Positions 5,930 through 6,742 of a stretch of 6,742 nt of DNA are shown here, in pieces. Source of the DNA: Flavobacterium psychrophilum (GTDB taxonomy: Bacteria; Bacteroidota; Bacteroidia; Flavobacteriales; Flavobacteriaceae); assembly GCA_945878515.1 (NCBI GenBank), contig CAMCTL010000176.1, positions 1 to 6,742 of the forward strand. Reading direction: 5' to 3'. The notes under the pieces were generated by a model that did not search any database, was not told the origin of the DNA, and saw only the letters and a list, made by a program, of their open reading frames with translations. The number at the start of each line of letters is the position of its first letter. The first letter of the stretch is position 1. Made by a program: the position numbers and the translations under genes.

Positions 5930-6742
5930 CTACATTTTGGCTAAAACCTTCTTGTTAATTGCCTTAACCAAAGAGGGACCTTCATAAATAAAACCAGTAT
6001 AGAGTTGGATCAAACTCGCTCCAGCTTCCAATTTTTCAATCGCATCGTCTGCTGTATGAATTCCTCCCACTCCAATTATTGGGAATGCTTTGTTGCTCTT
6101 TTCGGAAAGAAAACGGATGACTTCTGTGGCGCGTTTTGCTAGTGGCTTTCCTGACATTCCGCCGGTTTCTATTTTATTTTCGGATTGCAAACCTTCACGA
6201 GACAACGTGGTGTTGGTGGCAATAACACCAGCAATTTTAGTTTCTTGGACAATTTCAATAATATCCAATAGTTGAGAATCGGTCAAATCTGGAGCAATTT
6301 TCAACAAAATCGGTTTTGATTTAGGCTTGGTCAAATTCTGGTTTTGCAAGGTTTGCAACAATTGTTTCAACGGCTCTTTTTCCTGAAGTTCGCGAAGATT
6401 GGGCGTATTTGGCGAACTCACATTGACAACAAAATAATTGACATAGTCGTATAAAGCATCAAAACAAATCAAGTAATCATCTATAGCCTTATCGTTTGGA
6501 GTCAATTTGTTTTTGCCAATGTTACCACCAATAAGAACATTTTTGTTTTTCTTTAGTTTTTCAATAGCCAACTGAACGCCTCCGTTATTAAAGCCCATTC
6601 TGTTGATGATGGCGCTGTCGTCTAACAATCTAAATAATCTCTTTTTAGGATTTCCTTCTTGTGCTTTTGGTGTCAGCGTTCCTATTTCAATAAATCCAAA
6701 GCCGAAATTGGACAATTCCTTATATAATGAGGCGTCTTTATC
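5930..6742 (-). CDS. pyrD: Dihydroorotate dehydrogenase (quinone), class 2, 5' end cut by window
   Basis: The enzyme oxidises dihydroorotate to orotate, passing electrons through FMN to the membrane quinone pool, in the fourth step of pyrimidine synthesis. The visible part is the last 270 residues, and the frame stays open to the window edge. Its first residues there ([10 protein letters not shown]) match the family segment after the conserved AGFDK, so about 60-80 N-terminal residues, including the membrane-associating helices of class 2 enzymes, lie outside. Visible motifs are [13 protein letters not shown] (13-25), the catalytic-serine loop [12 protein letters not shown] (107-118), LKIAPDLTD (147-155), ATNTT (175-179), GGMSGKPL (194-201), and the FMN-phosphate region GVGGI (224-228) with YTGFIYEGP (248-256). 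The SSPNTP serine loop and VEIGT-like motif indicate class 2 rather than class 1. It ends in TAG and no strong terminator follows. An apparent TTG start at 6715 is internal and should not be used. Confidence 0.96.
   Translation of the reverse strand, partial: DKDASLYKELSNFGFGFIEIGTLTPKAQEGNPKKRLFRLLDDSAIINRMGFNNGGVQLAIEKLKKNKNVLIGGNIGKNKLTPNDKAIDDYLICFDALYDYVNYFVVNVSSPNTPNLRELQEKEPLKQLLQTLQNQNLTKPKSKPILLKIAPDLTDSQLLDIIEIVQETKIAGVIATNTTLSREGLQSENKIETGGMSGKPLAKRATEVIRFLSEKSNKAFPIIGVGGIHTADDAIEKLEAGASLIQLYTGFIYEGPSLVKAINKKVLAKM

Noticed and set aside
6713..6715. TTG as the start of pyrD
   Set aside because: The frame continues to the window edge with [10 protein letters not shown], which matches the conserved segment of class 2 enzymes, so the real start lies outside.

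Overview
The window looks like chromosomal DNA of a Bacteroidota bacterium, most likely a Flavobacterium or close relative. The DNA is AT-rich and genes lack strong Shine-Dalgarno sites. There are matches to the Bacteroidota -7 promoter element (TAnnTTTG), a lipoprotein with a flavobacterial-type surface-export tail, and an outer-membrane protein of a type I associate with this phylum. Intergenic dyads carry the TTGTCATTCTGA / TCAGAATGACAA signature that I recall from flavobacterial genomes. The taxonomic call is inference; no rRNA or other definitive marker is present.

Layout. Positions 1-364 hold degenerate intergenic repeats and a compact pair of mutually inverted dyads (273-331), but no gene. 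At 365-913 (+) lies a very AT-rich gene for a small protein with two membrane segments and no recognised family; it is the only plus-strand gene. Positions 914-1227 hold a long imperfect inverted repeat (1051-1126) and a strong, probably bidirectional terminator (1170-1206). Everything else is on the minus strand. In transcription order it reads: pyrD (class 2 dihydroorotate dehydrogenase, 5' end beyond the window), a 303-bp gap with GTTTAA repeats, a hydroxymethylglutaryl-CoA lyase family gene, a small lipoprotein gene overlapping by ATGA an outer-membrane beta-barrel gene (probably DUF5723), and guaB (IMP dehydrogenase), which ends at the terminator.

How the genes relate. pyrD and guaB are housekeeping steps of pyrimidine and guanine nucleotide synthesis. 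The lyase belongs to acyl-CoA metabolism (leucine or HMG-CoA breakdown if it is a true HMG-CoA lyase). The lipoprotein and barrel protein are translationally coupled and probably work together in the outer membrane. The lyase and guaB each have their own candidate promoter, so the minus strand is probably several transcription units rather than one functional operon.

I found no defence system, CRISPR array, insertion sequence, tRNA or rRNA. The points most worth a second look are a nested stem in the guaB leader that would cover the start region, two active-site substitutions in the lyase, and the AT-rich membrane-protein gene with its boundary dyads.
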